Of a stretch of 35,728 nt of DNA, positions 1 through 9,491 are shown in pieces. Each line of letters begins with the position of its first letter. Position 1 is the stretch's first letter. Source of the DNA: Ardenticatenia bacterium (GTDB lineage: Bacteria > Chloroflexota > Anaerolineae > Aggregatilineales > JALXEW01); the NCBI GenBank assembly GCA_027069285.1, contig JALXEW010000292.1, positions 1 to 35,728 on the forward strand, written 5' to 3'. A program made the translations under genes and the position numbers. Under the pieces are notes generated by a model. That model was not told the origin of the DNA. It worked only from the letters and a program-made list of their open reading frames with translations, and ran no database searches.

Positions 1-2
1 AT

Positions 3-1916
3 CCCGCAGCACTGCTGGCAGTTGAATATGCCGGCGATTCGGAACCGGATATTGTGGCCGGGTTTGAGCGTCTGGAAGCAGCCCTTCGCCGTGATGGGTA
101 CGGTGGGCCGATCGTCCGGATCCCCGATGAGGATGCGCAGGCCGACGTTTGGAAAGTGCGCAAGGCGGGCCTGGGAATCCTTGCCAGCACACCCGGCGAC
201 GTGAAACCGATCCCGTTCATCGAAGACGCCGCCGTACCGGTGGAGCATCTGGCCGGGTACGTCGAGCGTGTATCCCGGATCGTGCGCGATGCCGGTACCG
301 AAATGGCGGTATACGCCCATGCCAGCGCGGGTTGCCTGCACATCCGCCCCCTGATCAACCTGAAGAGCGCCGAGGGCGTGCGGCAGATGCGAAAGATAGC
401 CGACGCCGTGACCGAACTGCTGATCGAATTCGGCGGCACCACCAGCGGGGAACACGGAGAGGGCCTGGCACGCGGTTGCTATAGCGAGAAGCTCTTCGGC
501 CCACGCCTGACCCGTGCCTTCCGGGAACTCAAAGCCGCGTTCGACCCGAACGGCATCCTCAACCCGGGCAAGGTCGTTGACGTGCCGCCTATGGACGACG
601 TGACACTCCTGCGTTATGGCCCCTCATATTCAACCCCGCTTGAACCGGCGTACACTTACTTCAACTTCGACAGATATAACGGCTACGCCGGTGCGGTCGA
701 GATGTGCAACGGGGCGGCAGTTTGTCGCAGCACCGATACCAGGGTGATGTGTCCCTCATTCCGTGCCACGCGCGAGGAGGCATACTCCACCCGTGGCCGG
801 GCGAACGCGCTCAGGGCGGCGCTCCAGGGGCATCTGCCGGGCGGACTGGCAGACGAGGAGCTTTATCGGGTCATGGACTTATGTCTGGCCTGCAAAGCTT
901 GCAAAACCGAATGTCCGTCCACCGTGGATATGACCAGGCTCAAGACCGAATTCCTCGCCCACTACCAGGAAGCTCACGGCGTCCCGCTGCGCTCCCGCAT
1001 ATTCGGGCACATAGCCACCCTGAACCGCCTGGGCAGCTACCTCCCGATGTTGGCGAATGCCATCCTGCGCAGCCCGCTCACCAGAGAGGTCATGGCGGCG
1101 CTCGGAATTGAGCGGAGACGGGAATTACCGTTGCTTGCGCCTGTGACTTTCGAGCGCTGGTTTTACACCCGCCCCCGTCCGAAAGGCCCCTTCCCTCGTG
1201 GTCAGGTGGTGTTTTTCCACGATACCTACACTAACTTCAACACCCCTCAGATCGGCAAAGCGGCGGTGCGTGTGCTGGAGGCATTGGGATTCGAAGTCAG
1301 GCTGGTTGCCAAAAAGTGCTGTGGGCGGCCATTACTCTCAAAAGGCCTGCTGGCCGAAGCCAAAAAACTGGCAGAGCACAACATCGCAGTATTGGCGCCC
1401 TTTGCCGAGAAGGGCATCCCGATAGTCGGCTGCGAACCCAGCTGCATGGCGACCCTGGTGGACGAATATCCCGATCTAGTCCCCGGCCCGGATGCGGATT
1501 CGGTGGCCCGGCAGGCCATGATGATAGACCGGCTGATCGTCGGCCTGGCCGAAAGAGGGGAATTAGACCTGAAATTCGACGGGAAACCGCGCAAAGTGCT
1601 GCTGCACGGCCATTGTCACGAAAAGGCGCTCTGGGGCACCGAGTCGGTGCGGATGATGCTGGAGTTAATACCCGGCTGCGAGGTCGAGGAAGTGGAAAGC
1701 GGCTGTTGCGGTATGGCCGGCGCATTCGGCTACGAGGCCGAACATTACGAACTATCGATGAAAATAGGCGAGGAGCACCTGCTACCGGCGGTACGTGCTG
1801 CCGCTCCCGACGTGATAATTGTCGCCGGTGGCACCAGCTGTCGCCACCGGGTGGAGCGCGGAGCTACGCGTAACGCCGTCCACCCGATAGAATTGCTGGC
1901 CGCCGCCCTGGCGTAG
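3..1916 (+). CDS. FAD-linked oxidase C-terminal domain fused to 4Fe-4S / CCG-domain (GlpC/HdrD-like) oxidoreductase, 5' truncated
   Basis: Frame 3 is open from the first bases (PAALLAVEYAGDSEPDIVAGFER...), so the ATG at 54 is probably internal. GGTTSGEHGEGLARG and FDPNGILNPGKV are FAD-oxidase C-terminal motifs; Fe-S motifs EMCNGAAVCRSTDTRVMCPSFRAT and CLACKACKTECPS; CCG motifs KCCGRPL and SGCCGMAGAFG. Confidence 0.93.
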   Translation, partial: PAALLAVEYAGDSEPDIVAGFERLEAALRRDGYGGPIVRIPDEDAQADVWKVRKAGLGILASTPGDVKPIPFIEDAAVPVEHLAGYVERVSRIVRDAGTEMAVYAHASAGCLHIRPLINLKSAEGVRQMRKIADAVTELLIEFGGTTSGEHGEGLARGCYSEKLFGPRLTRAFRELKAAFDPNGILNPGKVVDVPPMDDVTLLRYGPSYSTPLEPAYTYFNFDRYNGYAGAVEMCNGAAVCRSTDTRVMCPSFRATREEAYSTRGRANALRAALQGHLPGGLADEELYRVMDLCLACKACKTECPSTVDMTRLKTEFLAHYQEAHGVPLRSRIFGHIATLNRLGSYLPMLANAILRSPLTREVMAALGIERRRELPLLAPVTFERWFYTRPRPKGPFPRGQVVFFHDTYTNFNTPQIGKAAVRVLEALGFEVRLVAKKCCGRPLLSKGLLAEAKKLAEHNIAVLAPFAEKGIPIVGCEPSCMATLVDEYPDLVPGPDADSVARQAMMIDRLIVGLAERGELDLKFDGKPRKVLLHGHCHEKALWGTESVRMMLELIPGCEVEEVESGCCGMAGAFGYEAEHYELSMKIGEEHLLPAVRAAAPDVIIVAGGTSCRHRVERGATRNAVHPIELLAAALA

Positions 1917-1917
1917 C

Positions 1918-2436
1918 TTACCACGGCAGCCCGCATAAATCTATCTCGCCGCCGGGCCACTTGCGGCCATTGCAGCGCAGCACCATGATAACCCAATCGG
2001 TGACGGTCACCTTGCGACCATCTGGCTGGTCGAACATCAGCGGCCCGTTCACCCTCTCCCAGCCGACACGGCTATAAAACGGGATCAGGGCCTCGCCGGT
2101 GACCAGGAGGCCGAACTCGGCCCCCAACTCCCCGCATATGAAATCATTTGCCCGTTGTAAGGCCGCACTGGCAAGACCCTTACCCCGCCATTCGGGCAGC
2201 GTTATCACTCCGCCCACCCCGCCCAATCTCACGTCCCGGTTGCCGACCTTTGCCGTTCGCTCCACCACTTCCAGGCCGCTCACGAAATTCCCGTCCACCT
2301 TGACCGTCAAAAGCCAATCGGAGTCGGCCCATTGATATTCGGAGCTGCCGAATATCTGCGCCTGCCACCGACGTATAACCTCAAGCTCATCTGCCGGGAC
2401 GGCGCCTGTGCGTCTGATCTCTATATCGGCTTTCAT
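1918..2436 (-). CDS. GNAT family N-acetyltransferase
   Basis: GGVITLPEWRGKGLASAALQRANDFI resembles the acetyl-CoA-binding V-x-P-x-x-R-G-x-G motif; about 170 aa. Confidence 0.82.
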   Translation of the reverse strand: MKADIEIRRTGAVPADELEVIRRWQAQIFGSSEYQWADSDWLLTVKVDGNFVSGLEVVERTAKVGNRDVRLGGVGGVITLPEWRGKGLASAALQRANDFICGELGAEFGLLVTGEALIPFYSRVGWERVNGPLMFDQPDGRKVTVTDWVIMVLRCNGRKWPGGEIDLCGLPW

Positions 2437-2440
2437 CGGA

Positions 2441-3463
2441 TCACCTGCGCCTGACGGGTATAGCCGCCACGAAGCCGGATGCGTTCTGGGCCTGGGCCAG
2501 CACCACTATAGACCCGCCGGAGGCACCCCTGACCAGATCGAGCCAACGGCGCTTATGCACCTTAGCGTGCACCACCACCTGTTGTCCGGGCGCCAATACC
2601 ACCGAATCCGGCCTGCACGTCACTGCCCGGCGGTTCCTGGGATCGTAGCCGCTTACCTGGAGCGGGAGGGGGACATTGCCCAGGTTTTCCAGCAACACCG
2701 GGAATATATCCTTATCCGGCGCGGGCCAGGCGGGTGTCATTCGGAATGCGTGGTAACTTCCCACCTCGATCCCGATCTCCACCCTGACCGTCTTATCGGG
2801 ATGCGAGAGCGGGTACACCACCAGATTGACCGGGTAGCGGTCGGGGAGCAGATCGGTACGGCGTGGGGGACGTATATCCAGCACCACATGGGCCTGCTCT
2901 CCGGGCGCTATTGACATATCCCGGCGGTCGGGACGCACCCATTCGGTGGATGGGCCGCTCAGATCGAGCGCGAATCTCCCCGTCTCGTCGCCCAGATTCT
3001 GTACCGTGATCGTCAGGCGGGAGTGCGTGCCCGGCGTCACACGGACGTTGGTTGCCTCCGGCACCACCGAGAATCCCACCCGATCTGTGACCACAGTCGT
3101 CGTGGCCTCATACCCGGTGTCCTCAATCGTTACGGTGGATTTGGCCACCTCTTCCGGTTCCTGGGGCGGGTGGTAGATCAGGCGCAGGTCGCCGATCATG
3201 ATCTCCTCGTGGCCGGAGAGGCGGTACGGCCTATCGGGTTCCAGGCGGCGGCTGTCTATATAAGTGCCGTTGACCGATCCCAGATCCGTGATGAAGGCAT
3301 TGCCCTCGTCGTCGAACGTGAACGTCACATGGTAACGGGAAACAGCCGGCGAGTCCAGCACTATATCATTGCCGGGGGAGCGTCCCACGGCCACATTTCG
3401 TCCCGTCAGCTCATAGGTTTCCATCGGCCCATTGGGCCAGAAGATGTCGAGTTTGCCGAACAT
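2441..3463 (-). CDS. FHA domain protein with C-terminal Ig-like/COG1470-like beta domains
   Basis: FHA core VGRSPGNDIVLDSPAVSRYHVTF...ITDLGSVNGTYIDSRRL, followed by VTPGTHSRLTITVQNLGDETGRF...WVRPDRRDMSIAPGEQ repeats. Start chosen at the ATG at 3463 behind a GGGGGAG RBS (ORF open to 3496). Confidence 0.82.
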   Translation of the reverse strand: MFGKLDIFWPNGPMETYELTGRNVAVGRSPGNDIVLDSPAVSRYHVTFTFDDEGNAFITDLGSVNGTYIDSRRLEPDRPYRLSGHEEIMIGDLRLIYHPPQEPEEVAKSTVTIEDTGYEATTTVVTDRVGFSVVPEATNVRVTPGTHSRLTITVQNLGDETGRFALDLSGPSTEWVRPDRRDMSIAPGEQAHVVLDIRPPRRTDLLPDRYPVNLVVYPLSHPDKTVRVEIGIEVGSYHAFRMTPAWPAPDKDIFPVLLENLGNVPLPLQVSGYDPRNRRAVTCRPDSVVLAPGQQVVVHAKVHKRRWLDLVRGASGGSIVVLAQAQNASGFVAAIPVRRR

Positions 3464-3655
3464 GGCATATCTCCCCCCGCCAGGGGAGTTTAACATATCG
3501 GTTGCGTCGGTACAAAACCGCCCCTCCCGTGTTCCCCTCCGAAGCGGCGATGCTGCAAAGAAAAGCGCTTTCGCGCCTGGTTGCCGACGTGTTATAATTC
3601 ACCTGCCGAAAGTCCTGTGGCGGTGAGCGGGCGGGAGAAAGGTTGACAAAGCGAC

Positions 3656-6532
3656 ATGCTCAAAGTGCTCAAGGCGATCGTTGGAGACCCCAACGAGAGG
3701 GAACTCAAAAGGCTGAGGCGCGTGGTCGATGTGATAAACGCATTAGAGCCTCAAGTTCGCCTCTTGAGCGATGAGCAACTGCGGGCCAAGAAGGGTGAAT
3801 TCAAAGAACGTCTGGCCCGTGGCGAGACCCTCGATGACTTACTGCCGGAAGCCTTTGCCGTAGTGCGGGAGGCTGCCCGCCGTACCATAGGGCTGCGCCA
3901 CTATGACGTGCAACTCATCGGTGGCATAGTCTTGCACGAGGGCAAGATCGCCGAGATGAAAACCGGCGAAGGCAAGACCCTGGTCGCCACCTTGCCGCTT
4001 TACCTCAATGCGCTCGAAGGCAAAGGCGCCCACCTGGTCACCCCCAATGACTACCTTTCCAAGTACGGCGTCCAGTGGATGGGGCCGGTATATCACGCGC
4101 TGGGGATGAGCGTGGGCGTCATCCAATCGGCTGCCGCCGATCCGTCCAAAGGCTCATTTGTCTACGACCCGGAATACATATCCGACGACGAGCGCTATCA
4201 GCACCTGAGGCCGGTTTCCAGGCGAGAGGCCTACCTGGCCGACATAACATACGGCACCAATAACGAATTCGGCTTTGACTACCTGCGCGACAACATGGTC
4301 TACGACCTGAGCCAATGCGTCCAGCGCGAGCTACACTACGCCATCGTTGACGAAGTTGACAACATCCTGATAGACGAAGCCCGTACCCCGCTCATAATCT
4401 CCGGCCAGGCCGACCCGCCCTCCGAGAACTACAAAATATTCGCCAGAATAGTCAGGCACCTCAAACCCAGCAGCCCCGAAAGTGTCGAAGCCGATGAGCC
4501 GGATGGCGACTACGTGGTTGACGAACAGACCCGTACCGTCACGCTCACCGAGGCCGGCATCGAAAAAGTCGAGCAGCTGCTGAGTAACGAGATCGGCGAT
4601 AAAGTCGAAAACCTCTACGATCACAAATACGCCGAATACCTGCCATACCTGGATAACGCCCTCCGTGCCCAGGTCATCTACAAACGCGACCACGACTACA
4701 TAGTCCAAAACGGCCAGGTGATCATTGTTGACGAATTCACCGGGCGCCTGATGTACGGGCGGCGCTTCTCCGAAGGCCTTCACCAGGCCATCGAGGCCAA
4801 AGAGGGAGTGGACATCCGGCGGGAAAACCTGGTTATCGCCACCATCACGTTCCAGAACTACTTCCGCATGTACCAAAAGCTGGCTGGAATGACCGGCACC
4901 GCCGCCACCGAATCCGAGGAATTCGCCAAAATATACGGCCTGGACGTGGTAGTGGTGCCTACGTATAAGCCGGTCATCCGGCAGGACCTGGAAGACCTGG
5001 TCTTCGTGACCGAGCGGGCCAAATTCAAAGCCGTAGTCGAGGAAATCAAGCGTCGTCACGCAAAGGGCCAGCCCATCCTGGTCGGCACGACCGCCATCGA
5101 GACATCCGAAAGACTCTCCAAGCTCCTGAAACGGGAGGGCATCCCACACCAGGTGCTAAACGCCAAGCGTCACGAGTACGAGGCCAGGATCATAGCCCAG
5201 GCCGGTCGCTCTGGCGCCGTCACGATAGCGACCAACATGGCCGGTCGCGGCGTTGACATCCTGCTTGGCGGCAACCCGGAGGGCATAGCCCGCGAAAAAC
5301 TCCGCAAAAAGGGGATCGAGATAACCGAAGCCACCCCCAAACAGTGGGAAAAAGCCCTCGAAGAGGCCCGCAGGGAGTGCGAGAAGGATAGGGAAAAAGT
5401 GATCGCCGCTGGTGGCCTGCATGTTCTGGGCACCGAAAGGCATGAGGCTCGCCGGATCGATAACCAGTTACGCGGTCGTGCTGGCCGTCAGGGAGACCCC
5501 GGCTCCTCGCAATTCTACCTTTCGCTGGAAGATGACCTGATGCAGCGTTTTGGCGGCGATAGGATCAGGAAGCTGATGTCACGGGCAGACCTGCCGGAGG
5601 ACATGCCGCTCACCCATAAATTGGTGAGCAAAGCCATCGAGCAGGCACAGATACGGGTCGAGGGCTACAACTTCGACATCCGCAAGCGCGTCCTGGAATA
5701 TGACGATGTGGTCAACAAACAGCGCGAAGTCATCTACGCCCAGCGGCGCCGTATCCTGGAGGAGACCGACCTGAAGAGCCGGATACTCCGAATGGTCGAT
5801 GACGAGATAGACGCCTTGATCGGCGAGTACCTGCCCGGCGATGACCCCTATGAGTGGGATGTCAAAACGCTGGCGCACGAGGCTCATAAACTCTTCGCCG
5901 GTCTGGAGCAGATCGAGCCGGATGACCTGGAAGGCCTGAAACCGGATGAGATACGCGAGAAACTGGTCGGGGCGTCCCGCCGCGCCTACGCGAAGGTAGA
6001 GGATAAATTCGGTGGCGAAATGCGAAAGGTCGAGCGGTACGTCATGCTCAAAGCCGTGGACGACCTGTGGGTGCGGCACCTGACGGAGCTCGACATGCTT
6101 CGCGAGGGGATCGGTCTGAGGGCATACGCGCAGATGGACCCGCTGGTGGCCTACAAAACCGAGGCCTACCAGATGTGGAACCAGCTGCTGGCCGAGATAC
6201 AAAGCCAGATCGCGCATAAAATCTACGAATCCGGGGCGGCCAGGGCGCCCGAACCGAGACTCTTCCCGGACGTGAGGGCCAGGCATCCCGCCGCTCCACG
6301 TCCTGCCGGGAACGGTAGGAGGGCGACCAGACCTGTCGCTGCGGCGAGAACCGCCGGTGGCATAGACCCAAACGACCCGAAGTGGAACGTCGGGCGCAAC
6401 GAGAAATGCCCGTGCGGAAGCGGCAAAAAGTTCAAGGACTGCCACTGGCGCCAGATACAGGAGCTGAGAGTCACCGTGCCCATTGATACGGTGAGCAGGG
6501 GCGGCAAGCGCCGAAGGAGAAGAAGGCGCTAG
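3656..6532 (+). CDS. secA: Preprotein translocase ATPase SecA
   Basis: Full-length SecA: EMKTGEGKTLVATLPLYLNAL, YGTNNEFGFDYLRDNM, IVDEVDNILIDEARTPLIISG, GTERHEARRIDNQLRGRAGRQGDPGSSQFYLSLEDDLM; C-terminal SEC-C zinc motif NVGRNEKCPCGSGKKFKDCHW. Confidence 0.99.
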   Translation: MLKVLKAIVGDPNERELKRLRRVVDVINALEPQVRLLSDEQLRAKKGEFKERLARGETLDDLLPEAFAVVREAARRTIGLRHYDVQLIGGIVLHEGKIAEMKTGEGKTLVATLPLYLNALEGKGAHLVTPNDYLSKYGVQWMGPVYHALGMSVGVIQSAAADPSKGSFVYDPEYISDDERYQHLRPVSRREAYLADITYGTNNEFGFDYLRDNMVYDLSQCVQRELHYAIVDEVDNILIDEARTPLIISGQADPPSENYKIFARIVRHLKPSSPESVEADEPDGDYVVDEQTRTVTLTEAGIEKVEQLLSNEIGDKVENLYDHKYAEYLPYLDNALRAQVIYKRDHDYIVQNGQVIIVDEFTGRLMYGRRFSEGLHQAIEAKEGVDIRRENLVIATITFQNYFRMYQKLAGMTGTAATESEEFAKIYGLDVVVVPTYKPVIRQDLEDLVFVTERAKFKAVVEEIKRRHAKGQPILVGTTAIETSERLSKLLKREGIPHQVLNAKRHEYEARIIAQAGRSGAVTIATNMAGRGVDILLGGNPEGIAREKLRKKGIEITEATPKQWEKALEEARRECEKDREKVIAAGGLHVLGTERHEARRIDNQLRGRAGRQGDPGSSQFYLSLEDDLMQRFGGDRIRKLMSRADLPEDMPLTHKLVSKAIEQAQIRVEGYNFDIRKRVLEYDDVVNKQREVIYAQRRRILEETDLKSRILRMVDDEIDALIGEYLPGDDPYEWDVKTLAHEAHKLFAGLEQIEPDDLEGLKPDEIREKLVGASRRAYAKVEDKFGGEMRKVERYVMLKAVDDLWVRHLTELDMLREGIGLRAYAQMDPLVAYKTEAYQMWNQLLAEIQSQIAHKIYESGAARAPEPRLFPDVRARHPAAPRPAGNGRRATRPVAAARTAGGIDPNDPKWNVGRNEKCPCGSGKKFKDCHWRQIQELRVTVPIDTVSRGGKRRRRRRR

Positions 6533-6623
6533 GGCGACCGGAGACGTTTGCCCAAAACCGATGTACCGGTTAGCTCGCGCGGTGGGCGCGTGGCACGTTG
6601 TAATTGGGGAGGGTGTTGCGATT

Positions 6624-7001
6624 ATGGGTACCGAAAACGACGATCTGTCGTCTAAGCTGATGAACGACATGGACCCCCGTCTGCTGGAGTTCCTGCAGAC
6701 CAGTCTCGATTCGTTGGTCAAATGGGATTTGGTGCGCTTTTTCCACGAAAACCCACATACAACCGATACCGCCGAGAACATCGCACGGTACGCCGGGCGA
6801 GATGTCAACACAATCGAGAACGAACTGATAGAACTGGCCGAATCCGGCGTCCTGGTCATGCAGGAAGTGGCCGGACTCCGGGTCTTCACCCTGACCACCG
6901 ACGAGGAGATGAGGGAGATCATAAGCCTTTTCGTCCGCTCGTGCGATGACCGCCAATTCAGGATCAAGGCGCTCTATCACGTCATCAGGAAGATGCGATA
7001 G
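6624..7001 (+). CDS. Small winged-helix/HTH-like protein, putative regulator
   Basis: ATG at 6624 preceded by GGGGAGGG; NPHTTDTAENIARYAGRDVNTIENELIELAESGVLVMQEVAGLRVFTLT reads as a wHTH. Stop lies 2 nt before the next ORF. Confidence 0.68.
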   Translation: MGTENDDLSSKLMNDMDPRLLEFLQTSLDSLVKWDLVRFFHENPHTTDTAENIARYAGRDVNTIENELIELAESGVLVMQEVAGLRVFTLTTDEEMREIISLFVRSCDDRQFRIKALYHVIRKMR

Positions 7002-7021
7002 CCATGAAGGGGGGAACTCAG

Positions 7022-7786
7022 ATGGAGCGTGTGCAGACGGGAATCGAGGGATTGGACGAAATGCTGTTCGGCGGCTTCCTGCCGAGGACTGCCAACCTGG
7101 TTGAGGGGGCGCCGGGCACGGGTAAGACCACGTTGGGGATGCAATTCATCTACAACGGCATAGTCAAATACAACGAACCGGGCCTCATACTGACCTTTGA
7201 GGAATTCCCACAACAGTACTATCGCGACGCGGCTGGATTCGGATGGGACTTCCCGGCTTTGGAGGCAGAAGGTAAACTCCGCACGGTGATGACCAGCCCG
7301 GAATTCACCCACCACGACCTGCAACAGGTAAACGGGCGCATCGAGCAACTGGTTGACGAGATGGGGATAAAGCGTGTCCTGGTGGACTCCATCTCGCACT
7401 TCGAGCGCCTGACCGACGACCATAGGGAAATGCGCAGGCTGGCCTATACCTTCATCAACGCGCTGAAACGACTGGGTGTCACCACCGTGCTGACCCGCGA
7501 GAACCCGATACTCTTGGGAGAGGCCCAAAACGTGGAAAGCACCCTGGCCTTCGTGGTAGATTCGTATATACTGATGCGCTACGTGGAGATCGATAGCGCG
7601 ATGCGCAAAGCATTGCTGGTTCTCAAACTGCGCGGCAGTGACCACGCCAAAGACATAAGGCAATACGAGATCACATCACGTGGTCTTGATGTGCGTTCGC
7701 GGTTCGCCGGACGGGAGGGCATAATGAGCGGTAGCCCCCGTCTGATGCGTAAGGCATTTGAGCAGGCTTTCGGTTCACGCGAATAA
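7022..7786 (+). CDS. Single-domain KaiC/RAD55-like RecA-superfamily ATPase
   Basis: VQTGIEGLDEMLFGGFLP, Walker A EGAPGTGKTTLGMQF, acidic LTFEEFPQQ, Walker B-like RVLVDSISHF, C-terminal KLRGSDHAKDIRQYEITSRGLDV. The ORF opens at 7004; ATG 7022 follows GGGGGGAACTCAG. Confidence 0.88.
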   Translation: MERVQTGIEGLDEMLFGGFLPRTANLVEGAPGTGKTTLGMQFIYNGIVKYNEPGLILTFEEFPQQYYRDAAGFGWDFPALEAEGKLRTVMTSPEFTHHDLQQVNGRIEQLVDEMGIKRVLVDSISHFERLTDDHREMRRLAYTFINALKRLGVTTVLTRENPILLGEAQNVESTLAFVVDSYILMRYVEIDSAMRKALLVLKLRGSDHAKDIRQYEITSRGLDVRSRFAGREGIMSGSPRLMRKAFEQAFGSRE

Positions 7787-7788
7787 CC

Positions 7789-8085
7789 ATGAGCGTATCC
7801 CAGGTGCTGACGCTCTACAACTGGGGGGCGATCACCGTCCTGGTATTCTTCATGGCACTGATTGCCCGATTCTACCGGAAGACATCTGGCAGGGAAACGT
7901 TCTACCAGTGGTACGCCGTACCGGAACTATTCTTCACCGGCGCCATGGTCAGATACGCATCCATAGGTCGGGTGATGGGCGACGAGATCGGGGACATATT
8001 ATGGTTCCTGGCCGGCGCGTCATTTTTGGGGCTTTGCCTTTACCTCTTCCGCCTGATGATGCAGAGGAAGGTTGAGGACCGGTAA
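7789..8085 (+). CDS. Small multi-pass membrane protein, unknown function
   Basis: Begins 3 nt after the ATPase stop; hydrophobic segments WGAITVLVFFMALIARF and ILWFLAGASFLGLCLYLFRLMM. Confidence 0.75.
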   Translation: MSVSQVLTLYNWGAITVLVFFMALIARFYRKTSGRETFYQWYAVPELFFTGAMVRYASIGRVMGDEIGDILWFLAGASFLGLCLYLFRLMMQRKVEDR

Positions 8086-8420
8086 TGAGAGCTATCTGGC
8101 ACCTGGTTGGGATGGTGGGGCCGGCGGCGCTTGCAGTCTCGTTGCTGATCCTGGCCCTGCTCAGTCAGCGCCTGGGCAGCGTGATAAGAATGCCGCCGAT
8201 TTACAGATTCTACTTCCCTGCCTCATTGCTGTTGATGGTTGCTGCCTTTTCCAGGTTGGTACGTGCCGGCGCATCCCCTGCCGACCAGGAAAGCGCCTGG
8301 CTTTACGGCGTGTGGTTCGAGGTAGCGGGCTACATCTTACCAATGACGTTAGGCCTCACCATCGGAGTGATCGTCACCTGGATGTATTGGAGCTGGCTCT
8401 TGAGGGAGCGCGGTGAGTAA
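8085..8420 (+). CDS. Small multi-pass membrane protein, unknown function
   Basis: ATG overlaps the preceding stop (TAATG); hydrophobic segments VGPAALAVSLLILALLS, FYFPASLLLMVAAFSRL, ILPMTLGLTIGVIVTWMYWSWLL. Confidence 0.75.
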   Translation: MRAIWHLVGMVGPAALAVSLLILALLSQRLGSVIRMPPIYRFYFPASLLLMVAAFSRLVRAGASPADQESAWLYGVWFEVAGYILPMTLGLTIGVIVTWMYWSWLLRERGE

Positions 8421-8444
8421 GCGAGGCCGGCAACGGAATCGAAA

Positions 8445-9491
8445 GTGGGGGATCGGGACGACACACTGAGGAAGTTACTACATCGTCTGCCGAAGGCGGA
8501 ATTGCATCGCCACCTGGAAGGCTCTCTCAGACTCGATACCCTGCTTGAGGTGGCCTCGAACTCGGATGTGGGATTATCGGTGGCGGATGTCGAGACATTA
8601 CGCCCGCTCGTGCAGGTGGCCGGTGACCCACCGGGTTTTAAGGGATTCCTCGGCAAATTCGGCGTTCTGAGGCGTTTCTATCGCTCCCCGGAGATAATCT
8701 ACCGCATGGCCTATGAGGCCGTAGAGGACGCAGCTGCGGATAACATCAAATACCTGGAACTGCGTTTCACCCCGTCGGCGTTAGCTTCCACCATGCGCTT
8801 CTCGCTCGAAGAAGTGTCCGACTGGGTGTGCCAGGCCGTCGCAGATGCCCAACGGGATTTCGACATAACCGTGCGGCTGATCGTTTCCATGAACCGGCAT
8901 GAATTGCCGGAGTTAGGCGACCGGCTGGTGAAGATCGCGCTTGACAGGCGCGATAGGGGGGTTGTGGGCCTTGACCTGGCAGGGGATGAGGTCAACTTCT
9001 CAGCCCGCCCGTTCGGACCGGTATTCTTTCGGGCGAAAGAGGCCGGCTTGGGCATCACCGTCCACGCGGGGGAGTGGAAGGGCGCCGAAAACGTCTACGA
9101 CGCCATCGTGCACATCGGCGCAGACCGACTTGGGCATGGCGTGAGGGTGATCGAAGATTCCGGCGTGATCCGCCTCGCGATGGACCGCGGCACCGTGTTC
9201 GAGGTGTGCATCACCAGCAACCTGCAAACCGGCGTAGTCGCATCAGTTCGTCAACATCCGCTGCTCGACATGTACTACCTGGGGCTGCGCACCACGATCA
9301 ATACCGATGATCCATCGGTGAGCGGCATCACCCTGACCGACGAGATGGTACTTGCCGTGACCGAACTCGGCTTCTCCATCGAGGACATCCGGCGCCAGAT
9401 ACTTAACGCAGTCGAGGCTGCCTTCCTGCCGGATGATGAGAAATCCGAGCTTATCATGCGTTTCAAGGAGGCACTGGGCATCACATGTTGA
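8445..9491 (+). CDS. Adenosine deaminase family protein
   Basis: LPKAELHRHLEGSLRLDTLL, GLDLAGDE, ITVHAGEWKGAENVYDAI, RLGHGVR, TINTDDPSVSG. GTG start. Confidence 0.95.
   Translation: MGDRDDTLRKLLHRLPKAELHRHLEGSLRLDTLLEVASNSDVGLSVADVETLRPLVQVAGDPPGFKGFLGKFGVLRRFYRSPEIIYRMAYEAVEDAAADNIKYLELRFTPSALASTMRFSLEEVSDWVCQAVADAQRDFDITVRLIVSMNRHELPELGDRLVKIALDRRDRGVVGLDLAGDEVNFSARPFGPVFFRAKEAGLGITVHAGEWKGAENVYDAIVHIGADRLGHGVRVIEDSGVIRLAMDRGTVFEVCITSNLQTGVVASVRQHPLLDMYYLGLRTTINTDDPSVSGITLTDEMVLAVTELGFSIEDIRRQILNAVEAAFLPDDEKSELIMRFKEALGITC

Noticed and set aside
4331-5149. 272-aa minus-strand ORF antisense to secA
   Set aside because: Shadow ORF opposite conserved SecA motifs.
6547-6604. Possible promoter before the wHTH gene
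   Set aside because: TGTAAT at 6599-6604 has no acceptable -35 at 16-18 nt spacing; too weak to call.
5579-6967. 462-aa minus-strand ORF antisense to secA and the downstream gene
   Set aside because: Fully opposite a certain SecA reading frame and the adjoining wHTH gene; low-complexity composition and no domain motifs, typical of GC-rich codon-bias shadow ORFs.
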